64,000 nucleotides of DNA from the NCBI RefSeq assembly GCF_012972705.2, contig NZ_JABCSC020000002.1, positions 124,001-188,000 of the forward strand, given 5' to 3'. Both the position numbers and the translations under genes were made by a program. Source of the stretch: Uliginosibacterium aquaticum. Its GTDB lineage: Bacteria; Pseudomonadota; Gammaproteobacteria; Burkholderiales; Rhodocyclaceae. Shown piece by piece: positions 1 to 7,989 of the stretch (positions are counted from its first letter, which is position 1; each line of letters opens with the position of its first letter). Below the pieces are notes generated by a model that ran no database searches, was not told the DNA's origin, and was given only the letters and a program-made list of their open reading frames with translations.

Positions 1-1
1 A

Positions 2-673
2 CTCATCCTGATCAACAATCCGAACAACCCGGCGACCTCGGTGTTTTCAGCGGCCGATCTGGATGCGCTGGCCGCGATAGCCGAGCGCCATGATCTGCTC
101 GTGCTCGCCGATGAAGTATATGAACACCTGATCTACGACGGAGCGACGCATCAGAGCGTGCTGACTCATCCGGCCCTGCGTGCGCGCAGCTTCGCGGTAT
201 ATTCCTTCGGCAAGACCTTTCACGCCACCGGCTGGAAGATCGGCTACTGCGTCGCCCCGCCAGCGCTCAGCGCCGAGTTCCGCAAGATCCACCAATTCCT
301 CGTCTTCGCCGTAAACACCCCGGCCCAGCATGCCTTGGCCGCTCACCTTGCAGATCCTGCAAGCTGGCAAGGCCTCTCCGCCTTCTTTGCCGAGCGGCGC
401 GCCTTGCTCGCACCCGGGCTGGAGTCAGCGGGCTTCAAGCTCCTGCCTAGCCAGGGCACCTACTTCCAGCTCGCCGATTACTCGGCGATCCGGCCGGATC
501 TGGAAGATGTGGCCTTTGCCCGCTGGCTGACCCTCGAGCACGGCGTGGCGAGTATTCCGGTCTCGGTGTTCTACCAGCAACCACCAGCACAGAAAATCGT
601 GCGCTTCTGTTTTGCCAAGCAAACGCAAACCCTGCAGGCAGCCAGCGAACGCCTGGCCAGGCTAGGCACCTGA
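2..673 (+). CDS. Class I/II PLP-dependent aminotransferase, 3' part
   Basis: This is the C-terminal two thirds of a fold-type I aminotransferase; the reading frame is already open at base 2 and the true start lies outside the window. The first codons give the NNPNNP motif that contacts the cofactor phosphate in this family. It is followed by LADEVYEHL (the Asp that binds the pyridine nitrogen), then SFGKTFHATGWK, whose first Lys is the expected Schiff-base lysine, and finally an Arg near the C-terminus (IVRFCF) that normally binds the substrate carboxylate. The sequence resembles the methionine/kynurenine aminotransferase branch (YbdL-like), but exact substrate cannot be told. It is convergent with the next gene, with only 18 bp between stops. 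Confidence 0.85.
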   Translation, partial: LILINNPNNPATSVFSAADLDALAAIAERHDLLVLADEVYEHLIYDGATHQSVLTHPALRARSFAVYSFGKTFHATGWKIGYCVAPPALSAEFRKIHQFLVFAVNTPAQHALAAHLADPASWQGLSAFFAERRALLAPGLESAGFKLLPSQGTYFQLADYSAIRPDLEDVAFARWLTLEHGVASIPVSVFYQQPPAQKIVRFCFAKQTQTLQAASERLARLGT

Positions 674-691
674 GCGGCCGCAGGCAGGCGT

Positions 692-2785
692 CTAGGCCAA
701 CACCGCCCGGGCTGACTCGAAATTGCGGATTTCCTGCAGCGCCTCACTCAGCGTCATTTCGTTGGCAGCCAGCAGCTTGCCAACCAGATGCTCGGTCAGC
801 GGTTTGAAGCCCGTCAGCACGGCTTTGGTTTCGCGGTAAAGACGCTCGTTCTGCGCCTCCATGATGTTGCGGGTTTCCTCATCCAGTGCCGGGCCGGCGT
901 TATCGCGGGTGAGTGCGCCAAAGTTGAGGCGGGTCTTGCGATACATCCCCATCTCACCCACCGCGTGGTGCAGCAACTGCGTCACGCGCGTGATGTCGTT
1001 GTGTGCGCCGTTGGTGGTGCCCTCCTCACCGAAGAACAGCTCCTCGTTGGCCATGCCTCCCAGCAGCACACGCACATCGTGCTCGATGTCGTCCTTGGTC
1101 TTGAGCAGATTGCTGCGCTGCTTGTGGAAGACAAAACCCAGCGCATTGGTGCGCGGGTTGGCCTTGAGCGAAATCTTGAGCGTGCGCATATCGGCCAGAA
1201 TCTGCTCCCAGTCATCGTGGGTCCGCTGACGCTCGTAATCAAGATCGACCAGGAAGTGGCCCAGCTCGTGCACCGCGATGATGCGCCGATCACGCTCGCG
1301 ATCCTGCGTGGTGTTGGAATTGACATTCCCGACGAGCACGCGCTCGGCCGCCCTCATCAGGGTTTTGGCACCGATCATCTCGCCGGCCTGCACGGCCATG
1401 ATGCCGGCCTGATTGACGATGGTCTCAAGATCAGCCGGGCTGCAGCCCTCGGTCACAGCCACGATCTGATGCAGATCGAGATCGGGCAAGACCTTCTCGG
1501 CGCGTTGCGCCAGGTAATGCCCGATGATGGCCCGCCGCTCATCGCGATTGGGCAAGCGGAAGTCCACCTTCATCTGGAAGCGGCGCAGCATCGCCTCGTC
1601 CATCTGCATGCTTTCGCTGCTGAAATTGCTGGCCACGATCCAGATGATCTTGGCATCACTCCGGCTGCGCACCCCGTCGATTACCGACAACAAGGTGTTC
1701 GCGGTGTCGTCATCGAACTTGCGGTGGCGCCCGCCGCGTTTCATGAACAGATCCTGTGCCTCATCGAGGAAGACGATGCAGCGTCGGCGCCGCTTGGCCA
1801 TGGCGACAATCCGCGTCAGGGTATTGGAGCCGCCGGCCACGAATCCCGTTTCGAGGTTGGCCGCCGAGTGGAACAGGATCGGCAGATTGAGTTCCTTGGC
1901 CAGATAGCTGGCCAGCTTGGTCTTGCCGGTACCCGCCGGGCCGCTGAACATGACGTTGAAAGGCTTGCTGATGCCGTACTCGGCGTATTCGGCGCGGCGC
2001 TGATACTGATCCTTGATCTGCGCCACCTCGGCCTTGATGTCTTCCATGCCCACCAGCTCATCGATGGAGCCGCGAATCTGCGCCGGCTCGATGAACTTGA
2101 GCGACTTGAACTGCCCCTTGAGCTGAAGATACAGAAAACCCAGCAGACCCAGCATCAGCGCTGCAGACAACAGGCCGCTGGCAGCACTGGCCCAGCTGCG
2201 CTTCTCGGACAGGGGACGAGCATCGGAGAAGCGCAGATCGAGGCGCTCAAGCAGCTCGAGATTGCGCGCACTGAGCTCGCTGCGCGGGATGAACACCAGC
2301 TTGCTACCCCACGGTGCCGTCACCGCCTTGTCGGCAAATATCTTGGTCTCCATGTCACTCGGGTAATACGCATACTGCCGGCCCCGCGATTCGACCAACA
2401 GGATGCGCTCCGAAACGGTCCACATCAGGGCCCGGTAGATCACCACGATGCGCTCGATCGGATGCTTTTCCAGAAAGCCCAGCACCGAGCCCGTACCGAA
2501 AACCACCGGCAGATCCTTCAGCGCCGACCCGCCCTCACCCGTTTCGCCCTCGATGACCATGGCCTTGATCTGTTCGGCCAGTATGGCCTGCTTCTGGGTC
2601 AGCGAAATCGAGTACAACGCCGAGCCCGGAATCAGCAGGGCCAGCACGAGAACAACCAGCCGGACCAGGCTCGACTGGATCGCAAACCAGTCCTGCAGAC
2701 GGCTGATGGATTTGCGGAAGGCGAACCAGAGGCCGGCGGGTTGAGCCGGCACAAGTTTGGGCTTGGAGGAATCGGACACGCTCAC
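692..2785 (-). CDS. FtsH-like membrane AAA+ protease (divergent paralog)
   Basis: A 697-aa protein with FtsH architecture: a membrane helix near residues 40-60, a ~140-residue extracytoplasmic segment, a second helix near 200-220, an AAA+ module and a C-terminal M41 zinc peptidase. Walker A is GPAGTGKT (about 282-289) and Walker B ends in FLDEAQD rather than the usual DEID. The pore-loop Phe is kept (GFVAGG). The peptidase site HELGH lies at about 506-510, with the third zinc ligand Asp in NGAHND near 597. The second region of homology is shortened (AMLRRF instead of LRPGRFD). The protease is expected to be active, but this is probably a second, specialised FtsH, not the housekeeping copy. 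It stands alone. Confidence 0.85.
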   Translation of the reverse strand: MSVSDSSKPKLVPAQPAGLWFAFRKSISRLQDWFAIQSSLVRLVVLVLALLIPGSALYSISLTQKQAILAEQIKAMVIEGETGEGGSALKDLPVVFGTGSVLGFLEKHPIERIVVIYRALMWTVSERILLVESRGRQYAYYPSDMETKIFADKAVTAPWGSKLVFIPRSELSARNLELLERLDLRFSDARPLSEKRSWASAASGLLSAALMLGLLGFLYLQLKGQFKSLKFIEPAQIRGSIDELVGMEDIKAEVAQIKDQYQRRAEYAEYGISKPFNVMFSGPAGTGKTKLASYLAKELNLPILFHSAANLETGFVAGGSNTLTRIVAMAKRRRRCIVFLDEAQDLFMKRGGRHRKFDDDTANTLLSVIDGVRSRSDAKIIWIVASNFSSESMQMDEAMLRRFQMKVDFRLPNRDERRAIIGHYLAQRAEKVLPDLDLHQIVAVTEGCSPADLETIVNQAGIMAVQAGEMIGAKTLMRAAERVLVGNVNSNTTQDRERDRRIIAVHELGHFLVDLDYERQRTHDDWEQILADMRTLKISLKANPRTNALGFVFHKQRSNLLKTKDDIEHDVRVLLGGMANEELFFGEEGTTNGAHNDITRVTQLLHHAVGEMGMYRKTRLNFGALTRDNAGPALDEETRNIMEAQNERLYRETKAVLTGFKPLTEHLVGKLLAANEMTLSEALQEIRNFESARAVLA

Positions 2786-3183
2786 CTCTCGCTGAGTGCT
2801 GCATCAAGCTCCAGGACTGGAACACCAGCGCACCGATGGACCAATCGCAATCAGCGCCCGGACCTTGTCCGAGGGCAAGGCCACACCTCGGGCCTGAATA
2901 AGAATCCACGCCCGCAGCGCCCTGTTTGAGCTTAGTGGATGGACAGCCTCGTCGATAGCGTCAAGCTGAGGAGCCCGCGCTCTGCCGCCGCCCGTGCAGG
3001 TCTTGTACCTGAGGCCCGGACGCGGCCTGTGGGCCTGAATGATCACGGGTTTAGCCGCTCGTCACGCCGCATCAGGCCTCACCGGTGAAACACAAAATTA
3101 CTTTGAGCAGTCCTGGTCCATCCCTTGTGGCGCTATGAAAACACTGGCAACGCGCAAGATCCAGGCTCAGCACAGGAGCCTGC
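2786..3183. other. Intergenic region without a recognisable gene
   Basis: About 400 bp between the FtsH-like gene start and the DUF2325 gene end. Short open frames here lack ribosome binding sites and recognisable protein sequence. No tRNA or clear terminator was seen. It should contain the promoter of the FtsH-like gene on the minus strand. Confidence 0.5.
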
Positions 3184-3489
3184 TCAATGCCCAGCCTCCA
3201 GCACCAGGCCGGCCAGTTTTTCGCGGATTTCAGTCAGCGAGTGGCGCGCATAGAGCAGCGGTAGCTCGCGGCGCTTGGCCTGATCGCGCACATTGCGCAG
3301 GAGCTGGTGATTGATGCGATCGCAGATCACCACCACCAGACCCGTACCACTGGGAATCTTGCGGCGCTCGTCGCCAACCTTGCGGCCAGTCCAGTGTTCG
3401 GTCGCCGTGAAACCTCTCAGATGAGGATTATGTTCCAGCTCCTGCCTGATCGGATCCACGTGATCTGCGCCGACGATCAATGCCTTCAT
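3184..3489 (-). CDS. DUF2325 domain-containing protein
   Basis: A 101-aa soluble protein starting MKALIVGADHVDPIRQEL and containing GLVVVICDRINHQLLRNVRDQA, which fits the small DUF2325 family seen in many beta- and gammaproteobacteria. The family looks like a single small alpha/beta domain, with a glycine-containing first strand and a conserved Asp and His/Asn near the middle. Its biochemical role is not established. It stands alone, between the FtsH-like gene and the pirin pair, and has no obvious operon partner. Length and start agree with the family, so the call is fairly safe although the function is unknown. Confidence 0.75.
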   Translation of the reverse strand: MKALIVGADHVDPIRQELEHNPHLRGFTATEHWTGRKVGDERRKIPSGTGLVVVICDRINHQLLRNVRDQAKRRELPLLYARHSLTEIREKLAGLVLEAGH

Positions 3490-3632
3490 CGCATTCTCCC
3501 CAAGCCAAGTCGATAAAACCCAGCTTAGGGATAATCTGCAACGGGCAGAACCATGAATTTATTCGCTGCTTATGCCAATGCCTGGTCTAAGCAAATGCCT
3601 GCCACATCCATCCGGCTACGGCATGGGCTGCC

Positions 3633-4541
3633 TCATTGCGCCCAGGGTATTTTCGGCGGTGCGATGCGCCGTCCCTGTCCTCCTTCGACCTCGCCAAAAC
3701 GTGCGGCACGCGCCTCCCAATCGGCCTGGGCCTGGGCAATATAAGGCTTGGAGTAGCCAACGAAATTCCACCACATGGTGATCGGTGTTTGGAGCGGCTC
3801 CCCTCCCAGCAGCAACGCTCGTGATCCCGCGGCCATTTCCAGCTCGAGCTGATTCAGACCTTTCCCCATATACACAAATTCGCTAGCGCTGAAGCTTTGC
3901 CCGGCCAGCCTCAGCGCACCTTCAAGGGGTAGCAATGCGTACTCGAAATCACTGCGCAGGGGCAGCACAGCGTGGGCATGCCCTTCGCTCCGAATGTCCA
4001 CTCCGAGCAAGGGGGAATGCACCCGCACCGGTGCCGAGCGGCCGCAAAAATCGCCCACCAGCAGGGTCAGGCCCAGGCCCTGCTCCAGCCAGCCGGGCAG
4101 ATCGGGGTAATGCTCAAAGGCCGGCGCGATATCGATTTGCTCTGGCGGCAAGGCAATCCACAGTTGCGCCGCATGCAACGTGCTGGCATCCGGCACGGAG
4201 TCTTCGGTGTGGGAGATGCCACGCCCGGCAGTCATCAGATTCACCTGGCCCGGGCGGATGATCTGCTCCGAGCCCAGGCTGTCGCGGTGCAGGATTTCGC
4301 CCTCCATCATCCAGGTGAAGGTCTGCAGGGCCGTATGCGGGTGAGCGCCAACGTGCAGCCCCTCCTCCTTGCCAAAGTGCACCGGGCCGATGTGATCGAG
4401 AAAACACCAGGCCCCCACCATGCGCTGCTCGCGTGTCGGCAGTGCACGCCGGATGCTCAAACCCGCGCCCAGCTCGGCACTGCGCAGGGCGATACGGGTG
4501 ATCGGTGAAGGCGAATCCTGATTTGCGTGCGATTCAGACAT
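3633..4541 (-). CDS. Pirin family protein (long form)
   Basis: A 302-aa bicupin of the pirin family. The metal site of pirins is visible in the N-terminal cupin: H67 and H69 in HPHT, then H111 and E113 in ISHTE, which would bind one Fe(II). Family members act as quercetinase-like dioxygenases or redox-sensing cofactors; which applies here cannot be told. The start is supported by AAGGAG about 7 nt upstream. It is transcribed divergently from a second, shorter pirin gene across a 173-bp region holding an 8-bp-arm palindrome, so both are probably controlled together, plausibly by the LysR protein encoded at 5971. Confidence 0.88.
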   Translation of the reverse strand: MSESHANQDSPSPITRIALRSAELGAGLSIRRALPTREQRMVGAWCFLDHIGPVHFGKEEGLHVGAHPHTALQTFTWMMEGEILHRDSLGSEQIIRPGQVNLMTAGRGISHTEDSVPDASTLHAAQLWIALPPEQIDIAPAFEHYPDLPGWLEQGLGLTLLVGDFCGRSAPVRVHSPLLGVDIRSEGHAHAVLPLRSDFEYALLPLEGALRLAGQSFSASEFVYMGKGLNQLELEMAAGSRALLLGGEPLQTPITMWWNFVGYSKPYIAQAQADWEARAARFGEVEGGQGRRIAPPKIPWAQ

Positions 4542-4610
4542 ACGACGCTCCTTGGCAAGCTTTCACGAAGCCTAGCGCAAGACGCTGACGAGCTGCGCAC
4601 CGGAAAACCA

Positions 4611-4633
4611 ATCATTCAATTATTCTGAATGAT
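4611..4633. promoter_or_regulatory. Palindromic operator candidate between the two pirin genes
   Basis: A perfect inverted repeat, ATCATTCA - 7 nt - TGAATGAT, lies midway between two divergent pirin genes. Dyads containing a T-N11-A core are the usual binding site of LysR-type regulators, and one is encoded four genes along (5971-6915). The 10-mer ATCATTCAAT at its left side recurs at 17434-17443 upstream of the iron alcohol dehydrogenase. Confidence 0.5.
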
Positions 4634-4714
4634 GGAGACAAAATCATTGCATCCAGTCAGAGTATTTGAGGATTAAAGTCACTCCATCGCCACTGCATCA
4701 CCCAGGAGACAGAC

Positions 4715-5416
4715 ATGCTGACCCTTCGCAAATCCCAGGACCGCGGCCACGCCGATCACGGCTGGCTCAAAAGCCAACACTCCTTCTCTTTTGCCGACTA
4801 CTACGATCCGGCCCACATGGGCTGGGGCAATCTGTTGGTCATCAATGAAGACCGCATCGCCCCTGGCACTGGTTTCGGCACCCACGGCCACCGCGATATG
4901 GAAATCATCAGCTATGTGCTCTCCGGAGCCCTGGCGCACAAGGACAGCATGGGTAATGGCACGGCCATCCTGCCCGACGAGGTCCAGCGCATGAGCGCCG
5001 GCAGCGGCGTGCGCCACAGCGAGTTCAACCATGCTGCCGATGCCACCACGCACTTCCTGCAGATCTGGATCCAACCCAGCGAGAAAGGCATTACCCCCGG
5101 CTATGAACAGAAGCATTTCGCCCCCGACGAAAAACGCGGTCGCCTGCGCCTGATCGCCTCGCCGGATGGTGCGGAAGGCTCGGTCACGATTCATGCCGAT
5201 GCCACGCTAAGGGCAGGCTTTTTCGACGCAGAGGAACGGGCAGAGCTGGTACTCGACCCCACTCGCAAAGCTTATGTTCATCTGGTCCGCGGCAGCCTCA
5301 CGGTCAACGGCGTGCGCCTGAGCGCCGGTGATGCAGCCCGCCTCGAAGCTGAAAGTCTGATCGTCCTGTCCGCAGGCCAGGATGCCGAAGTACTCGTGTT
5401 TGATCTGGCCGCCTGA
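4715..5416 (+). CDS. Pirin family protein (YhhW-like short form)
   Basis: A 233-aa pirin of the YhhW/YhaK length class. The metal ligands expected for the quercetin 2,3-dioxygenase-like site are present: H57 and H59 in THGH, H101 and E103 in RHSEF. The start ATG follows CAGGAGAC at good distance. It is followed 40 bp later by a DoxX gene on the same strand, so the two may form an operon. The neighbouring divergent pirin, DoxX and LysR suggest a small redox or electrophile stress locus, though that is inference from context. It is likely cytoplasmic as no signal peptide is seen. Confidence 0.88.
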   Translation: MLTLRKSQDRGHADHGWLKSQHSFSFADYYDPAHMGWGNLLVINEDRIAPGTGFGTHGHRDMEIISYVLSGALAHKDSMGNGTAILPDEVQRMSAGSGVRHSEFNHAADATTHFLQIWIQPSEKGITPGYEQKHFAPDEKRGRLRLIASPDGAEGSVTIHADATLRAGFFDAEERAELVLDPTRKAYVHLVRGSLTVNGVRLSAGDAARLEAESLIVLSAGQDAEVLVFDLAA

Positions 5417-5456
5417 AGGCGTGCCGCGCTCTTCTTAACTCAAAAAGGAAACCATC

Positions 5457-5867
5457 ATGTTCAAGACTCTGCAAAACCCGCTCTCCTTCGCCTCCCGTCT
5501 TCTGCTGGCAGCGCTTTTCCTGCCCGCAGGCATCGGCAAGCTCACCGGCTTTGCCGGCACCGTTGGCTACATCGCGTCAGTCGGTCTGCCGCTGCCTGCC
5601 GTGGGCGCAGCGCTCGCCCTGGTCGTCGAAATCGTTGGCAGCCTGGCCCTGATCGCCGGCTTCGGCACCCGTATCGCAGCACTGGTGCTGGCGGCCTTTA
5701 CCCTGGTGGCCTCGTTCTTCTTTCACGCTTACTGGGCAGTTCCGGCAGACCAGCAACTCGTTGTGCAATTGTTGTTCTTCAAGAACATCGCGGTGGTCGG
5801 TGGCCTGCTGAGCGTAGCGGCCTGGGGCGCTGGTGGCTGGAGCCTGGACGCACGCCGCGAAGCCTGA
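5457..5867 (+). CDS. DoxX family membrane protein
   Basis: A 136-aa integral membrane protein with about four hydrophobic helices. The N-terminal LLLAALFLPAGIGKLTGF is typical of the DoxX/SURF4-like family, where a conserved small-residue and Lys segment follows the first helix. The family includes subunits of thiosulfate:quinone oxidoreductase and MhqP/YphA-type proteins induced by quinones; the present copy has no partner subunit beside it. An AAAGGAAA ribosome binding site precedes the ATG. It follows the short pirin gene in the same direction and is closed by a GC-rich hairpin at 5882-5905. Confidence 0.85.
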   Translation: MFKTLQNPLSFASRLLLAALFLPAGIGKLTGFAGTVGYIASVGLPLPAVGAALALVVEIVGSLALIAGFGTRIAALVLAAFTLVASFFFHAYWAVPADQQLVVQLLFFKNIAVVGGLLSVAAWGAGGWSLDARREA

Positions 5868-5881
5868 TCGGTGCTACAACC

Positions 5882-5905
5882 AGCCCTCCGGCTTACCGGA
5901 GGGCT
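5882..5905 (+). terminator. Hairpin after the DoxX gene
   Basis: A 10-bp perfect stem (AGCCCTCCGG / CCGGAGGGCT) with a 4-nt loop lies 15 bp after the DoxX stop. The T-tract is weak (TTCATC), so termination may be partial. Confidence 0.6.
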
Positions 5906-5970
5906 TCATCGCTTGCAGCAGCTCACCCCGCAATGGCAGCATTCAAAAAAATTGAGCGTTTGAAAGCCTT

Positions 5971-6915
5971 ATGCCAACTCCCCGTGATGTGCTGACACCC
6001 GCATCGCTCCACTTGCTGCAGTTAATTGCCGACACCGGAAGTTTCGCCGCTGCCGCCCGTGCCAGCGACATGGTGCCCAGCGCCCTCACCTATCGGGTCC
6101 GCCAGATCGAGGACGCGCTGGATGTGCTGCTGTTTGACCGCAGCTCCCGCCAGGCCCGGCTCACCCCGGCAGGCGCCGAACTGCTGCGTGAAGGCGCAAG
6201 CCTCCTGGCCGGCATCGACGCAGTGGCCAATCGCGTCAAACGCGTCGCAACCGGCTGGGAGCCCCAGCTGACCATCGCGGTGGACAGCATCATTGATCGG
6301 AGCACGGTGATGGAATTGTGTTCAGGCTTTCTGAGCCTGAATCCCCCTACCCGGCTCAAGCTGCGCGCCGAAACCCTGTCCGGCACGCTGGCCGCACTGA
6401 GTTCCGGGCAGGCCGACCTGGCCCTCGGCGTGGTAATGGATCAGCAACCCCGCCCCGGCCTGTTACGCGAGTCACTGGGCGTCGTGCGCTTCGTGTTTGC
6501 GGTCGCCCCGCATCACCCTCTGGCCCAGGTTCCAGAGCCTCTTTCAGACGACATCATCCGCCAGCACCGGGCCGTCGCGATCGCGGACTCCATCCAGCAC
6601 GGAGACAGCCTGAGCATCGGCCTGCTCACCGGTCAGGATGTCTTCACGGTAGCCGACTTGCCTGCCAAGGTAGACGCGCAGATCCGTGGCCTGGGCGTGG
6701 GCTTCCTGCCGACCTGCCTGGCGCAGAACTACATCGACACCGGCCGGCTGGTCGTCAAGCGCGTGGAGCGGGCGGAGCAGCAGATCCAGTCCAGCTACGC
6801 CTGGCGCAAGGGTGGCCAGGCAGAACAAGGGCGCGCCTTGCAATGGTGGCTCGAACAACTCCAGGCGCCACTGACGCGGGCCGCGCTGCTCGGGGTACGC
6901 AACTGGCGGGGCTGA
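5971..6915 (+). CDS. LysR family transcriptional regulator
   Basis: A 314-aa LysR-type regulator. The N-terminal winged helix-turn-helix is clear (LHLLQLIADTGSFAAAARASDMVPSAL, then the wing LLFDRSSRQARLTPAG), followed by a substrate-binding domain with two lobes from about residue 90. It lies just after the pirin-DoxX genes in the same direction and is the most likely controller of the pirin divergent promoter, whose palindrome suits a LysR dimer. The inducer is unknown. The start codon gives the standard family length. It could also act on genes elsewhere. Confidence 0.88.
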   Translation: MPTPRDVLTPASLHLLQLIADTGSFAAAARASDMVPSALTYRVRQIEDALDVLLFDRSSRQARLTPAGAELLREGASLLAGIDAVANRVKRVATGWEPQLTIAVDSIIDRSTVMELCSGFLSLNPPTRLKLRAETLSGTLAALSSGQADLALGVVMDQQPRPGLLRESLGVVRFVFAVAPHHPLAQVPEPLSDDIIRQHRAVAIADSIQHGDSLSIGLLTGQDVFTVADLPAKVDAQIRGLGVGFLPTCLAQNYIDTGRLVVKRVERAEQQIQSSYAWRKGGQAEQGRALQWWLEQLQAPLTRAALLGVRNWRG

Positions 6916-7062
6916 TCGCCCGCCACGGGCGTTTGGCGCAAATCAGATACGTGCCAGATTGGCTAGGGCAGACGCCAGAATTAATAGTTAAGCCGCACAG
7001 TGGCTTCAGAGGCGGAGCCAGCGATCGGGCCGACCATGCGGTTTTGCAATAAACCATGCACC

Positions 7063-7108
7063 TAGAGGCTGTTCATGATCTTACTGCGCCGATCGTAAGC
7101 CGCCTCTA
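7063..7108. repeat. Small inverted-end fragment related to the kdp-flanking repeat
   Basis: Bases 7063-7069 (TAGAGGC) and 7102-7108 (GCCTCTA) form inverted ends. Inside, 7068-7088 matches, with one mismatch in 21, the reverse complement of the right end of the repeat at 15749-15953. It therefore looks like a truncated copy inserted next to the complete copy that begins at 7111. Nothing else was recognised between 6916 and 7062. Confidence 0.55.
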
Positions 7109-7110
7109 AA

Positions 7111-7272
7111 AGCTGTTCACGATCTGTAGCGAGAGGCCGTCAGCAGGGGCGAAGCAGGGTTTAGCAGAGCCTGCTCTGCGCTGCCGCAGCCGGTTTGCTG
7201 TGCGAAGCAGACCGTGGGGAAGAGCAGCGCATGAGCCCTGATCACGGCCTCGCCGTCAGATCGTGAACAGCT
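7111..7272. repeat. Dispersed repeat with inverted ends, copy 1 (162 bp)
   Basis: The element begins AGCTGTTCACGATCTG and ends with the reverse complement CAGATCGTGAACAGCT, giving 16-bp terminal inverted repeats. The interior is GC-rich with internal dyads and no coding frame. A second copy in the same orientation lies at 15749-15953. Size, ends and lack of coding capacity fit a MITE or a REP/BIME-like element. It lies immediately downstream of kdpE. Confidence 0.8.
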
Positions 7273-7305
7273 TCAGACGACCATGTTTTTGGGCAACGTG
7301 ATACT

Positions 7306-7989
7306 TCAACTGAGCAAGCGATAGCCCACACCGGTTTCGGTCAGCAGATGGGCAGGCTGTGCCGGACTCTGCTCCAGCTTCTCGCGCAACTGCTTCATGT
7401 AGATCCGCAGGTAGTGGGTGCGCTCGGCGTAACCCGGCCCCCAGGCATCCGTCATCAACTGTCGGTGCGTCAGCACGCGGCCGTGGCCCCGGATGAGCGC
7501 GGTCAGCAGGCGATATTCGATGGGCGTGAGATGCACCTCCTCGCCTGCGCGGGTCACTCGGCGGCGGATCATGTCCACCGTCACATCACCGAAACCGAAT
7601 ACGGCTTGCTCACCGACGGCCATGCTGGCCTGGCGGCGCACTTGCGCGCGGACCCGCGCCAGTAATTCGGGCACCCCGAAGGGTTTGACCAGATAGTCAT
7701 CGGCACCGGCGTCCAGCGCGGCGACCTTTTCACTTTCCTGAGTACGCGCCGACAGCACGATGATGGGGATGCGCGACCAGCTGCGCACGTCGCGGATGAC
7801 TTCGAGCCCGTCGCGGTCAGGCAGGCCCAGATCGAGAATCAGCAGCTCCGGTTGGCGCGTGCCGGCTTCGATCAGGCCACGCCCTGCGCAATCTGCTTCG
7901 AAAACTTCACAGCCTTCGGTTTCCAACGAGGAACGCACGAAGCGGCGGATCACCGGATCGTCTTCAATAATCAGTACCCGGCTGCTCAT
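7306..7989 (-). CDS. kdpE: KdpE, response regulator of potassium transport
   Basis: A 227-aa OmpR/PhoB-type response regulator. The receiver domain has the acidic pair ED at 9-11 and the phosphoacceptor D53 in LILDLGLPD, with the conserved Lys in LVKPF. The C-terminal half is a winged helix domain (HLTPIEYRLLTALI, then RTHYLRIYMKQLREKLE) typical of KdpE. It is the last gene of the kdp operon and overlaps the kdpD stop by 4 bp, indicating translational coupling. It should receive phosphate from KdpD and activate transcription upstream of the 31-aa ORF and kdpF. Confidence 0.95.
   Translation of the reverse strand: MSSRVLIIEDDPVIRRFVRSSLETEGCEVFEADCAGRGLIEAGTRQPELLILDLGLPDRDGLEVIRDVRSWSRIPIIVLSARTQESEKVAALDAGADDYLVKPFGVPELLARVRAQVRRQASMAVGEQAVFGFGDVTVDMIRRRVTRAGEEVHLTPIEYRLLTALIRGHGRVLTHRQLMTDAWGPGYAERTHYLRIYMKQLREKLEQSPAQPAHLLTETGVGYRLLS

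Noticed and set aside
788-2929. 713-aa open frame opposite the FtsH-like gene
   Set aside because: Its translation is repetitive His/Gln/Arg-rich with no family features, as expected for the antisense of a GC-rich gene; the opposite strand carries clear AAA and M41 motifs.
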